Shown here: piece by piece, positions 9,293-16,888 of the stretch
Position numbering within the stretch: position 1 is the stretch's first letter
Layout: every line of letters begins with the position of its first letter
Assembly: GCF_019710635.1 (NCBI RefSeq)
Contig: NZ_JAIFZS010000008.1
Span: 62,001-126,000 of the forward strand
Direction: 5' to 3'
Length of the DNA: 64,000 nt
Origin: Mycolicibacterium xanthum
GTDB lineage: Bacteria; Actinomycetota; Actinomycetes; Mycobacteriales; Mycobacteriaceae
Notes under the pieces: generated by a model
Seen by the model: only the letters and a program-made list of their open reading frames with translations
Database searches by the model: none
Told to the model about the DNA's origin: nothing
Position numbers and translations under genes: made by a program

Positions 9293-10303
9293 TCAGAGGT
9301 CTGCGAGCTGCACGTCGACGGGCAGGCCGGACTCGAGTGATTCGACGCCGGCGGCGCACACGGCGGCGGCGGCGTAGCCGTCCCATGCGGTCGGGCCATC
9401 GACATTGATGCCGGAACGGACCGCGTCGACCCAGCGCTGGATCTCGATGTCGTAGGCCCGGCCGAAGCGTTCGCGGAATCCGGGGGTGATCCGGCCGCCC
9501 CGGATGCCCGGTGTGGCGGTGCGGACCAGCCCGACGTCGAGCCCGATCATCGCGCTGCCGCGTTCGCCGACCAACTCGGTCCGGACCTCGTACCCCACCC
9601 CGGTGGTGACGAACAGTTCCACGTCGACGTGCTTGCCGGACGCCGTCCGCAGGATCGCGATCTGCGGATCGACGACCCCCTGGGGTGCAACGGGATTGGA
9701 TGACGGCGCGATGATCTGCACGCTGGCGATCTCCTCTTCGAACAAGAACCGCGTCACGTCTACCTCGTGGACCAGGGAGTCCTTGACGATCAGCGTGCTG
9801 TCGAAGTAGGAGGGCACGGCGGCGTTGCGGTGCACGCAGTGCATGACCAGCGGCCGGCCCAGTTCGCCGGCATCCAGCAGGGCCTTCAGCTGCATGTACT
9901 CCTCGTCGAAGCGCCGCATGAAGCCGACCTGGATCAGCGCGCGACCCAGTTCGGCTTCCCGCCGGGCGATGTTCAGTGACGTGGAAACATCAGTGGTCAA
10001 GGGCTTTTCGCACAAGACCGGCTTGCGGTGCTCGAGGCAGGCCAGCAGCTGCTTCTCGTGCGTGGTGCCCGGGGTGGCCAGCACGATGGCGTCGACCTCG
10101 GCATCGGCGATCGCGTCCAGCGGGTCGGCGACCGTGCGGCAGTCGTCGATCCCGGCGGCGACCTCGTCGGCCTTCTCGGTCAGGTAGTCGTTGACCACCA
10201 CCACGCGTGCGCCGGAGATGCGGGAGGTGATCCGGGCGACGTGGTCGGCGCCCATGGCGCCCACCCCGAGCACTGCGACCCGCAGGTCGTTGCTCTCAGA
10301 CAT
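9293..10303 (-). CDS. iolG: Inositol 2-dehydrogenase (Gfo/Idh/MocA family)
   Basis: A 336-residue NAD(P)-dependent sugar dehydrogenase that would oxidise myo-inositol to 2-keto-myo-inositol (scyllo-inosose). The N-terminal Rossmann motif is VLGVGAMGADH. The Gfo/Idh signature CEKPLTTD carries the catalytic Lys near residue 95, and the second catalytic pair is in the VHEVDVTRF segment (His and Asp). The C-terminal beta-sheet domain covers residues 125 to the end. It lies nine bases after iolD and its ribosome-binding site overlaps the iolD stop. It is one of three Gfo/Idh proteins in the island (others at 24287 and 26121). Its position in the core operon makes it the most likely primary inositol dehydrogenase. 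Confidence 0.88.
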   Translation of the reverse strand: MSESNDLRVAVLGVGAMGADHVARITSRISGARVVVVNDYLTEKADEVAAGIDDCRTVADPLDAIADAEVDAIVLATPGTTHEKQLLACLEHRKPVLCEKPLTTDVSTSLNIARREAELGRALIQVGFMRRFDEEYMQLKALLDAGELGRPLVMHCVHRNAAVPSYFDSTLIVKDSLVHEVDVTRFLFEEEIASVQIIAPSSNPVAPQGVVDPQIAILRTASGKHVDVELFVTTGVGYEVRTELVGERGSAMIGLDVGLVRTATPGIRGGRITPGFRERFGRAYDIEIQRWVDAVRSGINVDGPTAWDGYAAAAVCAAGVESLESGLPVDVQLADL

Positions 10304-10312
10304 CGGTGTTCC

Positions 10313-12262
10313 TCAGCGATCAGAGGGATTGATCAGTGGGCGCTGGACCTTCTTCCAGTCCGCGTAGCGCTGGTAGGCCTGCTGTGTCGACTGAAGCGTC
10401 GACACCTCGGAAACCGGTACGTCCCACCAGGAGTGGCTGTCCGGGGCGTAGATCAGCGGATCGGTCTCAACGTAGATCACCGTGGTGCGGTCACTGGCCT
10501 TGGCGACCTTGACCGCGTCGCTGAACTCAGCGGCCGTGCCGACCTTGATTACATCGGCGCCCAGGCTCGCCGCGTTCGCGGCGAGGTCCACGGGCAGCCG
10601 GTCGCCGTCGAGGCGGCCGTCGGAGCTGCGGTACCGGTACGCGGTGCCGAACCGCTGCGACCCGAGCGATTCCGACAGCCCGCCGATCGACGCGAAGCCG
10701 TGGTTCTGCACCAGCACCGGAATGACCTTGACGCCTTCCTGCACGGCGGTGACCAACTCGGTGGCCATCATCAGATACGAACCGTCGCCGACCATGATGA
10801 ACACGTCGCGATCAGGAGCGGCCATCCGCACGCCGATGCCGCCGGCGATCTCGTAACCCATGCACGAGTAGCCGTACTCGACGTGGTAGCCCTTGCGGTC
10901 GCGCATCCGCCACAGCTTGTGCAGATCTCCCGGCATCGACCCCGCCGCACACACCACGATGTCGCGGGGATCGGACAGCGTATTGACCAGCCCGATCACC
11001 TGGTTCTGATTGAGCGGCACCCCGTCCTCGGTGCGATACACCTCCGAGACGGTGTCGTTCCACTCGGTCATCAATGTGCCTATGCGCGAGCGGTATTCGT
11101 CGCTGACCGAGAAGTCGCCCAGCAGCTCGGTCAGGACCTCGAGGGATTCACGGGCGTCGGCGACGACGCTGATGCCTCCCTGCTTGACGGAGTCCAGCGA
11201 GGCGACGTTGATGTTGACGAACCGCACGTCCGGGTTGTTGAACGCGGTGCGCGACGCGGACGTGAAATCGCTGTACCGGGTGCCGATCCCGATGATCACA
11301 TCGGCGTCACTGGCCAGTGCGTTGGCCGCCGTCGTGCCGGTCGAGCCCACCGCGCCCACCGAACGCGGATCGTCGTGCAGCAACGACCCCTTACCGGCCT
11401 GGCTCTCGCACACCGGGATGCCCGTTTGCGCGACGAACTGCGCCAGGGCGTCGTTCGCCCCGGAGTAGATCACGCCGCCGCCGGCGACGATCAACGGCTT
11501 GCGTGCCGACCGGATCACCTCGGCGGCACGGGCGATCACGCTGCGCTCCGGCAGCGGGCGGCCGACGTGCCAGGTCCGCTCGGCGAACAGCGATTCCGGC
11601 CAGTCGAAGGCTTCGGCCTGCACGTCCTGGGGGAGCGCGACCGTCGCCGCACCCGTATCGGCGGGATCGGTCAGCACCCGCATGGCACCCAGCAGCGCCG
11701 CGGGCAGCTGCTCCGGCCGCCACACCCGGTCGAAGTACCGGGACAACGGCTTGAACGCGTCGTTGACCGTGACGTCGCCGCTGGAGGGCAACTCCAGCTC
11801 CTGCAGCACCGGTGCGCTGGCGCGGGTGGCGAAGGTGTCCGACGGCAGCAGTAGTACCGGAAGCCTGTTGATGGTGGCCAGCGCCGCGCCGGTGAGCATG
11901 TTGGTGGCGCCGGGACCGACGCTGGCGGTGACCGCCCACGCCTGCAGCCGATCCCGCTGGCGGGCATAGGCCACCGCGGTGTGCACCATGGCCTGTTCGT
12001 TGCGGCCCAGCACGTACTTCAGCCCGGGCTCGACGCCCGCCTCGACGGCCGTTACCTCGTCCTGCAGCAATGCCTGCCCGATGCCGGCCACGTTGCCGTG
12101 GCCGAAGATCCCGAAGCAGCCGGCGAAGAACTTGTGCCGCACGCCGTCACGTTCGACGTACTGGTTGGCCAGGAACCGCACGGTCGCCTGGGCGACGGTG
12201 AGCCGGACGGTCTTCTCGGTGTCGGCGAGCTTTTCGGTCGACTTGGGTGCGGTGGAAACCAC
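10313..12262 (-). CDS. iolD: 3D-(3,5/4)-trihydroxycyclohexane-1,2-dione hydrolase IolD
   Basis: A thiamine diphosphate-dependent enzyme that opens the inositol-derived ring to give 5-deoxy-D-glucuronate. Its length (649 residues, GTG start) matches IolD, which is longer than other ThDP decarboxylases. The N-terminal domain contains FFAGCFGIFGHGNVAGIGQAL with the catalytic Glu following in DEVTAVEAGVE, then TASVGPGATNMLTGAALA. The central domain has GIGTRYSDFTSAS. The C-terminal ThDP-Mg site is GDGSYLMMATELVTAVQEG followed by VPVLVQNHGF-like sequence. It starts four bases after the iolB stop, with GGAG in the iolB end serving as ribosome-binding site. The order iolC-aldolase-iolB-iolD-iolG-iolA supports the call. 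Confidence 0.94.
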   Translation of the reverse strand: MVSTAPKSTEKLADTEKTVRLTVAQATVRFLANQYVERDGVRHKFFAGCFGIFGHGNVAGIGQALLQDEVTAVEAGVEPGLKYVLGRNEQAMVHTAVAYARQRDRLQAWAVTASVGPGATNMLTGAALATINRLPVLLLPSDTFATRASAPVLQELELPSSGDVTVNDAFKPLSRYFDRVWRPEQLPAALLGAMRVLTDPADTGAATVALPQDVQAEAFDWPESLFAERTWHVGRPLPERSVIARAAEVIRSARKPLIVAGGGVIYSGANDALAQFVAQTGIPVCESQAGKGSLLHDDPRSVGAVGSTGTTAANALASDADVIIGIGTRYSDFTSASRTAFNNPDVRFVNINVASLDSVKQGGISVVADARESLEVLTELLGDFSVSDEYRSRIGTLMTEWNDTVSEVYRTEDGVPLNQNQVIGLVNTLSDPRDIVVCAAGSMPGDLHKLWRMRDRKGYHVEYGYSCMGYEIAGGIGVRMAAPDRDVFIMVGDGSYLMMATELVTAVQEGVKVIPVLVQNHGFASIGGLSESLGSQRFGTAYRYRSSDGRLDGDRLPVDLAANAASLGADVIKVGTAAEFSDAVKVAKASDRTTVIYVETDPLIYAPDSHSWWDVPVSEVSTLQSTQQAYQRYADWKKVQRPLINPSDR

Positions 12263-12266
12263 GGGT

Positions 12267-13169
12267 TCAGGCTCCTTCGCTAGCGCCGGCGCCGAACGGC
12301 AGCCGGGGGTCGATTTCCTGGTGCTCCCAGCTGCCGCGCAGCCAGGTGTGGTTGGGGTCGTCGCAGATCAGCCAGGCCCTGGTGGGACCCGAGCCGGCCA
12401 TCACGTTGAGGTAGTACATGTGGTGGCCGGGCGCGGCGATGGACGGACCGTGGTACCCATGCGGCACCAGGACCACGTCCCCGGAGCGAACCTCTTCGAG
12501 CACCTCGATCGGGCGTTCCGGGGTGCCGTAGACCCTGTGGTAGCCGAATCCCGTTGTACCGACGGGACTGTCGTCGATCTCGAAGTAGTAGATCTCCTCC
12601 AGCTGGGTCTCGACCTCGGTGTTCTCGTCGTGCTTGTGTGCCGGATAGCTCGACCAGTTCCCGCCCGGCGTGATCACCTCGCAGGCGATGAGTGAATCCG
12701 CCTCGAACGTCGTCGCGGTGCCGAAGTTGTGCACCTGCCGGCTGCAGTTTCCTGCGCCACGCAGTTCGACGGCGACATCGGCGGCGGCCACCCGCCGGTT
12801 GGGGAACGAGGCTGTCGCGCGCGCACCGCACACCGCGATGCGCCCGTGGCCCGACAGCCGATAGGCCTGCAGGATGCCGAGGTAGACCATGTCGGCGGGA
12901 CCGTCGAAAACCGATGCCCGGTCGGTCAACTCGAACGACTCACCGCCGCACTGCACGGTGCCGCCGCCCGAGAGCGGCAGGATCATCACCTCGTTGTCAC
13001 GGGTGTTCAGTGCGACCTCGCCGCCGCTCCCGAGGTCGACGACATGCAACGAGGATTCCGACCAGCCGGCGTCCTCGGGCGTGATGGCGACCGTGAACGG
13101 GGCATCGGCGCTGCCCGCGGGGATGTACAACTCGCTGCGGACGCTAGGAGCGGAGTCTATGTAGTGCAT
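12267..13169 (-). CDS. iolB: 5-deoxy-glucuronate isomerase IolB
   Basis: Isomerises 5-deoxy-D-glucuronate to 2-deoxy-5-keto-D-gluconate in the inositol pathway. A 300-residue double-cupin protein. The metal ligands are in SYPAHKHDEN, followed by LEEIYYFEI, and a second cupin stretch GDVVLVPHGYHGPSIAAPGH. Start: the ATG of MHYIDSAP, two bases after the TGA of the upstream aldolase gene, indicating tight coupling. A longer in-frame extension overlaps the aldolase and is not conserved in character. The product is the substrate of IolC in the same operon. Confidence 0.94.
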   Translation of the reverse strand: MHYIDSAPSVRSELYIPAGSADAPFTVAITPEDAGWSESSLHVVDLGSGGEVALNTRDNEVMILPLSGGGTVQCGGESFELTDRASVFDGPADMVYLGILQAYRLSGHGRIAVCGARATASFPNRRVAAADVAVELRGAGNCSRQVHNFGTATTFEADSLIACEVITPGGNWSSYPAHKHDENTEVETQLEEIYYFEIDDSPVGTTGFGYHRVYGTPERPIEVLEEVRSGDVVLVPHGYHGPSIAAPGHHMYYLNVMAGSGPTRAWLICDDPNHTWLRGSWEHQEIDPRLPFGAGASEGA

Positions 13170-13171
13170 GA

Positions 13172-14056
13172 TCACCTCACCATTGCCACCGCGGTCGCGA
13201 CCGCGGAGCTGACATCGTCGTCGGGCGGATAGAGCAGGGTCCGGCCTACGATCAGGCCCCGCACCGACGGCAGCGCCAGCGCCTTCTCCCAGCTGGCGAA
13301 CGCCTCGTCGGGATCGGCCGGGTCGCCGCCGAGCAGCAGGGTCGGCATGGTCGTGGACTCCATCACCCGGTCCATCTCGTCGACGACGGGCAGCTTCATC
13401 CAGGTATACGCCGACGTGGCGCCCAGGCCCTGGCCGATGTGCACCGACTTGATCACCGCGTCGGGGGACAGGTCGTTGCGGACCCTGCCGTTGACGCGGC
13501 TGGACATGAACGGCTCCAGCATCGCGATCAGGCCGTGCGCGGCCAGCTCGTCGACGGCCTTCGCACACGCGGTCATGGTGGCGACCGTGCCGGCGTCGTC
13601 GAGATCGATGCGGCACAGCATCTTTCCGCCGTTCATCCTCGCCACCGCCGTGGACGCCGCGGTCGCGCCGGTCATCCGGTCGTCGAGCTCGAACGACGCG
13701 CCGGCCAGCCCGCCCCGGTTGAACGAGGAGAACACCACCTTGTCCTCGAGCGCGCCCAGCAGCAGCAGGTCGTCGAGGATGTCCGCGGTGGCCAGCACGC
13801 CGTCCACGCCGGGGTCGGCCAGCGCGGCGCGCAGCCGGTCCAGCAGGTCGGTACGGCTGTTCATCGCGGTGGGGCGCGATCCGACGGCCAGCGCCCCACG
13901 GGCCGGATGGTCGGCGGCCACGATCATCAGTCTTCCGTTGCCGCGCAACGTGGGCCGCGTCGTGCGCTCCTGCCACGCCCGCGCGATCGCGGCCGGGTCA
14001 TGGGCGCGGACCTCGGTGACCTCGGCGTAGTCGCGGCAGCGTACGGATTCAGACAT
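13172..14056 (-). CDS. DeoC/Cgl0158-type (beta/alpha)8 aldolase of the inositol operon
   Basis: A 294-residue protein of the class I aldolase-like barrel family found in actinobacterial inositol operons (Corynebacterium Cgl0158 type). Visible features: RLMIVAADHPARGAL near residue 45, FNRGGLAGASFELDDRMTG, LEPFMSSRVNG, KSVHIGQGLGATSAYTWMKLPV with the candidate Schiff-base Lys, and a phosphate-binding-like end TLLLGGDPADPDEAF/VRGLIVGRTLLYP. By position it should cleave 2-deoxy-5-keto-D-gluconate 6-phosphate to malonate semialdehyde and dihydroxyacetone phosphate, replacing IolJ, for which there is no other candidate here. That reaction is inferred from context. Its ATG overlaps the end of iolC by eight bases. 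Confidence 0.78.
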   Translation of the reverse strand: MSESVRCRDYAEVTEVRAHDPAAIARAWQERTTRPTLRGNGRLMIVAADHPARGALAVGSRPTAMNSRTDLLDRLRAALADPGVDGVLATADILDDLLLLGALEDKVVFSSFNRGGLAGASFELDDRMTGATAASTAVARMNGGKMLCRIDLDDAGTVATMTACAKAVDELAAHGLIAMLEPFMSSRVNGRVRNDLSPDAVIKSVHIGQGLGATSAYTWMKLPVVDEMDRVMESTTMPTLLLGGDPADPDEAFASWEKALALPSVRGLIVGRTLLYPPDDDVSSAVATAVAMVR

Positions 14057-15035
14057 TGACGGCCTCCACAGCGGTCTGCTCGGCGAGATCGGCCACCTCG
14101 GTGGCGGTCGGCATCGCGGTCGAGCATTCGAGCCGGCCGGCCACGATGGCGCCGGCGGCGTTGGCGTAGCGCAGGGTCTTCTCCAGCGACCAGCCGTTGA
14201 GCAGGCCGTGGCACAGGCTCCCGCCGAATGCGTCCCCGGCACCCAGGCCGTTGACGACGTCGACCTCGTTGGGCGGCACGGTGACCGACGACCGGCGGCT
14301 CTTGCCGAGCACCCCGCGCGGACCCTGTTTGACGATGGCGATCTCGACCCCGAGGTCCAGCAGCGCATCGGCGGCCTTGTGCGGGTTGGTCTCGCCGACG
14401 GCGATCTCGCACTCCTCTCGGTTCCCGACAGCGACGGTGACGTGGGCCAGCGCCCGCTGCACCTGCTCGGTGGCGGCGGCGGGCGAGGACCAGAACATCG
14501 GCCGGTAGTCGAGGTCGAGCACCGTCAGCGGTGCCCGGTCTTCGCGCGAGCGCTCATCGCGAGCCCGCCATGCGGCGAAATGCGCGCTGCGGCTGGGCTC
14601 TTCGGACAGCCCGGTGACCGTCGCCCAGAACAGCCGCGCGGAGGCGACCGCGTCAGCGTCGATGTCATCGGCCCGCAGCTGCAGGTCCGGGGCGCTGGGC
14701 TTGCGGTAGAAGTACAGCGGGAAGTCGTCCGGCGGGTAGATCTCGCAGAACGTCACCGGGGTGGGGAACTCGGTGTCGGTGCCGACATACCGGTTGTCCA
14801 CGCCGAGGCGCGCGAGTTCGGCGCGTACGTACCTGCCGAACGGATCGTCGCCGACGCCGGAGATCAGGGCGGATCGGTTGCCCAGTCGGGCGGCCGCGAC
14901 CGCGACGTTCGCGGCGCTGCCGCCGAGGAACTTCCCGAAGGTCTCGACATCCTCCAGGCCGACTCCGACCTGGAGCGGGTACACGTCGACGCCGCATCGC
15001 CCGATGGCGAGCACGTCATATGGCTGATTGGTCAT
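14049..15035 (-). CDS. iolC: 5-dehydro-2-deoxygluconokinase IolC
   Basis: A PfkB-family kinase phosphorylating 2-deoxy-5-keto-D-gluconate. The 328-residue protein has the N-terminal signature GKFLGGSAANVAVAAARLG near residues 35-55, a substrate loop with YFYRKPSAPDLQL, and the C-terminal PfkB signature DVVNGLGAGDAFGGSLCHGL containing the catalytic Asp. The start is MTNQPYD: GGAG lies eight bases upstream, while a GTG three codons earlier lacks a proper ribosome-binding site. This is the first gene of the six-gene iol operon. The 154 bp to the divergent GntR regulator hold a 21-bp dyad operator candidate at 15098-15118, and on the minus strand a TTGACA that overlaps it. Confidence 0.93.
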   Translation of the reverse strand: MTNQPYDVLAIGRCGVDVYPLQVGVGLEDVETFGKFLGGSAANVAVAAARLGNRSALISGVGDDPFGRYVRAELARLGVDNRYVGTDTEFPTPVTFCEIYPPDDFPLYFYRKPSAPDLQLRADDIDADAVASARLFWATVTGLSEEPSRSAHFAAWRARDERSREDRAPLTVLDLDYRPMFWSSPAAATEQVQRALAHVTVAVGNREECEIAVGETNPHKAADALLDLGVEIAIVKQGPRGVLGKSRRSSVTVPPNEVDVVNGLGAGDAFGGSLCHGLLNGWSLEKTLRYANAAGAIVAGRLECSTAMPTATEVADLAEQTAVEAVNV

Positions 15036-15097
15036 GAAAGTCACTCCGACGGTTGGTGTGGGTGGCTGTAATGACTGTGCCCTGTGTCACGGCACCA

Positions 15098-15118
15098 TGT
15101 CAAGACTTTGTCCTGACA
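15098..15118. promoter_or_regulatory. Operator candidate of the iol operon, overlapping the iolC -35
   Basis: A near-perfect dyad of the form TGTCA-N-GAC-N3-GTC-N-TGACA. On the minus strand the right half-site runs into TTGACA, a good -35 for iolC; a CACAGT 18 bases on could be the -10. The same 22-base stretch occurs in inverted orientation at 17920-17941, ahead of the sugar ABC importer. Its symmetry and position between the divergent GntR regulator and iolC suggest it is that regulator's binding site. Confidence 0.7.
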
Positions 15119-15189
15119 TTCTATCTTTCTGGCATGCGGTGTTAGGATGCAGCTACTGTTGTCTCGCCCTACTCGAGATCGGAGCCGAC

Positions 15190-15921
15190 GTGCCCCTGAC
15201 GGTGGAGCTCGACAGGTCAAGCCCTGTTCCCCTCTACTATCAGCTCGCCCAGGCGATCGAGGCCGCCATCCGCGACGGCGAACTCTCCCCGGGCGACCGG
15301 TTCGAGAACGAGCTCGCGCTGGCCAAACGCCTTACGCTGTCGCGGCCCACCACCCGCCGGGCCATCCAGGAACTGGTCGACAAGGGCCTGCTGGTGCGCA
15401 AGCGCGGGGTCGGCACGCAGGTCGTGCAGAACCCGGTGCACCGGCGCGTGGAGCTGACCAGCCTCTTCGACGACCTGGCCCGGGCCGGCCAGGAGCCCAC
15501 CACCCGGCTGCTGGAGTACCACGTGGGCCCGCCCGACGAGGAGGTGGCCCGCGAGCTGAACCTCGCCGCCGACCGCGAGGTGGCCTCGATCCACCGGCTG
15601 CGCTGCGCTAACGGCGAACCGCTGGCGCTGATGATCAACCACCTGCCCGCCGATATCGCGCCGGACGCCGACGAGCTGGAGTCCAACGGGCTCTATCAGT
15701 CGCTGCGAGCCCGCGGCGTGCACATCCGGCTGGCCCGCCAGCGCATCGGCGCCCGCAGCGCCACGCGCGCCGAGGCGCAGCTGCTCGACGAGAAGCCCAA
15801 CGCGCCGCTGCTGACGATGGCGCGTACCGCGTTCGACGACTCAGGCGCCGCCGTCGAGTACGGCAACCACTGTTATCGGGCGTCGCGCTACTACTTCGAC
15901 ACCACGCTCGTCGACCGCTGA
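15190..15921 (+). CDS. GntR/HutC-family transcriptional regulator, probable inositol regulator
   Basis: A 243-residue regulator with an N-terminal winged-helix GntR domain (SPVPLYYQLAQAIEAAIRDG, then FENELALAKRLTLSRPTTRRAI, residues 8-75) and a C-terminal UTRA ligand-binding domain (about 95-240, ending YGNHCYRASRYYFDTTL). The start is a GTG five bases after GGAG. An in-frame extension upstream crosses the promoter and operator and is rejected. It is transcribed divergently from the iol operon. The shared dyad at 15098-15118 and its copy before the ABC importer make it the likely repressor of inositol uptake and catabolism, with an inositol-derived ligand. The regulon is inferred from these sites. 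Confidence 0.88.
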   Translation: MPLTVELDRSSPVPLYYQLAQAIEAAIRDGELSPGDRFENELALAKRLTLSRPTTRRAIQELVDKGLLVRKRGVGTQVVQNPVHRRVELTSLFDDLARAGQEPTTRLLEYHVGPPDEEVARELNLAADREVASIHRLRCANGEPLALMINHLPADIAPDADELESNGLYQSLRARGVHIRLARQRIGARSATRAEAQLLDEKPNAPLLTMARTAFDDSGAAVEYGNHCYRASRYYFDTTLVDR

Positions 15922-15927
15922 CCCGGT

Positions 15928-15988
15928 GCCGAACTGGCATTCCGGCAGGACTTTTGCGAGAAAAGTCCTGCCGGAATGCCAGTTCGGC
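15928..15988. terminator. Perfect 28-bp inverted repeat between convergent genes
   Basis: Arms 15928-15955 and 15961-15988 are perfectly complementary with a five-base loop. The loop-proximal ends are TTTT/AAAA, so a T tract exists on both strands. It sits between the GntR gene (stop 15921) and the convergent isomerase gene (stop at 16000) and so can end both transcripts. Confidence 0.8.
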
Positions 15989-15999
15989 GGAAGAGGGGG

Positions 16000-16785
16000 T
16001 CAGGAGAAGGCGGTTCGGAAGGCCTCCAGGGCGGCCTCGCTGCCCGCCGAGCCGGCCCCGCTCGCCCAGGCCTCCATGCCGATGGTCCCGGTGTAGCCGA
16101 TGTCGCGCAGTGCCGCCGCGATCGCCGGGTAGTTGATCTCGCCGGTGCCGGGCTCGCACCGCCCGGGCACGTCGGCCACCTGGATCTCGCCGATCGCATC
16201 GCCGCAGCGCCGCACCAGCTCGATCAGGTTCCCCTCGCCGATCTGGGCGTGATACAGGTCGAGCATCATCCTGACGTTCGGATGGCCGACGCCCTCGATC
16301 AGTGCCAGCGTGTCCTTCGCGCGGCCCAGCGGCACACCGGGATGGTCGACGATAGTGTTGAGGTTCTCCACGCAGAACTGCACGCCCGCCGCCGCGCCGA
16401 GGTCACCGATGCGCTCCAGCGTGCGTGCCGCGGTCAGCCACATCTGACCGGTAGCCCGCTGCCTCGGCCGGGCCGCCTGACCGTCGACGAGCTCGGCGGT
16501 GTGCAGGTTCAGCCGCGTGACACCCAGCGTCTCAGCGGCTTTGATGCTCAGCTCGGCGGTACGCACCACCTCGTCGCATGTCTGCGGATCGATCAGATCG
16601 CCGTGCAGGTAGCCGGTCATCGAGGTGAACGTCGCGCCGGTGCCGGCCAGCGCCGCCAGATCCTTGTCATGCCAGCTCCAGATCTCGACGGCGAATCCGA
16701 GCTCGTCGATGCGCTTGACGCGGTCGATGATCGGCAGGTCGGTGAAGAGCATCTCCGAACACGCCGCCAGCTGGAATCCACCCAT
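16000..16785 (-). CDS. TIM-barrel sugar isomerase/epimerase, hydroxypyruvate isomerase-like
   Basis: A 261-residue xylose-isomerase-like barrel protein. Features include AACSEMLFTDLPIIDRVKRI at the N-terminus, GFAVEIWSWHDKD, LNLHTAEL, the metal-ligand Glu in FCVENLNT, MMLDLYHAQIGEG with a ligand Asp/His, and IQVADVPGRCEPGTGEINYP with the Glu/Arg motif characteristic of hydroxypyruvate isomerase and related enzymes. Start: the ATG of MGGFQLAAC; the upstream in-frame extension runs over the LacI operators. It is monocistronic, divergent from a LacI regulator with two matching operators between them, so its expression is probably controlled by that protein. Its substrate in the inositol/sugar island is unknown; a tautomerase or isomerase step is plausible. 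Confidence 0.78.
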   Translation of the reverse strand: MGGFQLAACSEMLFTDLPIIDRVKRIDELGFAVEIWSWHDKDLAALAGTGATFTSMTGYLHGDLIDPQTCDEVVRTAELSIKAAETLGVTRLNLHTAELVDGQAARPRQRATGQMWLTAARTLERIGDLGAAAGVQFCVENLNTIVDHPGVPLGRAKDTLALIEGVGHPNVRMMLDLYHAQIGEGNLIELVRRCGDAIGEIQVADVPGRCEPGTGEINYPAIAAALRDIGYTGTIGMEAWASGAGSAGSEAALEAFRTAFS

Positions 16786-16804
16786 TGCGATACCCCATCT
16801 TCGA

Positions 16805-16818
16805 CTAGAACGTTCTAG
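16805..16818. promoter_or_regulatory. LacI-type operator 1 (CTAGAACGTTCTAG)
   Basis: A perfect 14-bp palindrome with the central CG typical of LacI-family operators, 20 bases upstream of the isomerase start and 61 bp centre-to-centre from operator 2. Confidence 0.8.
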
Positions 16819-16865
16819 TACGGCTAGTACCGTAGGCCGCGCACGGGAATCCGTCAACGATCGGC

Positions 16866-16879
16866 CTGGAACGTTCTAG
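16866..16879. promoter_or_regulatory. LacI-type operator 2 (CTGGAACGTTCTAG)
   Basis: Matches operator 1 at 13 of 14 positions. It ends nine bases before the LacI gene start, where it would block that gene's promoter or initial transcription, so autorepression is likely. Confidence 0.78.
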
Positions 16880-16888
16880 GCTCGGTGG

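Noticed and set aside
10028-11854. Plus-strand frame opposite iolD
   Set aside because: Antisense shadow of IolD, no supporting start or domain.
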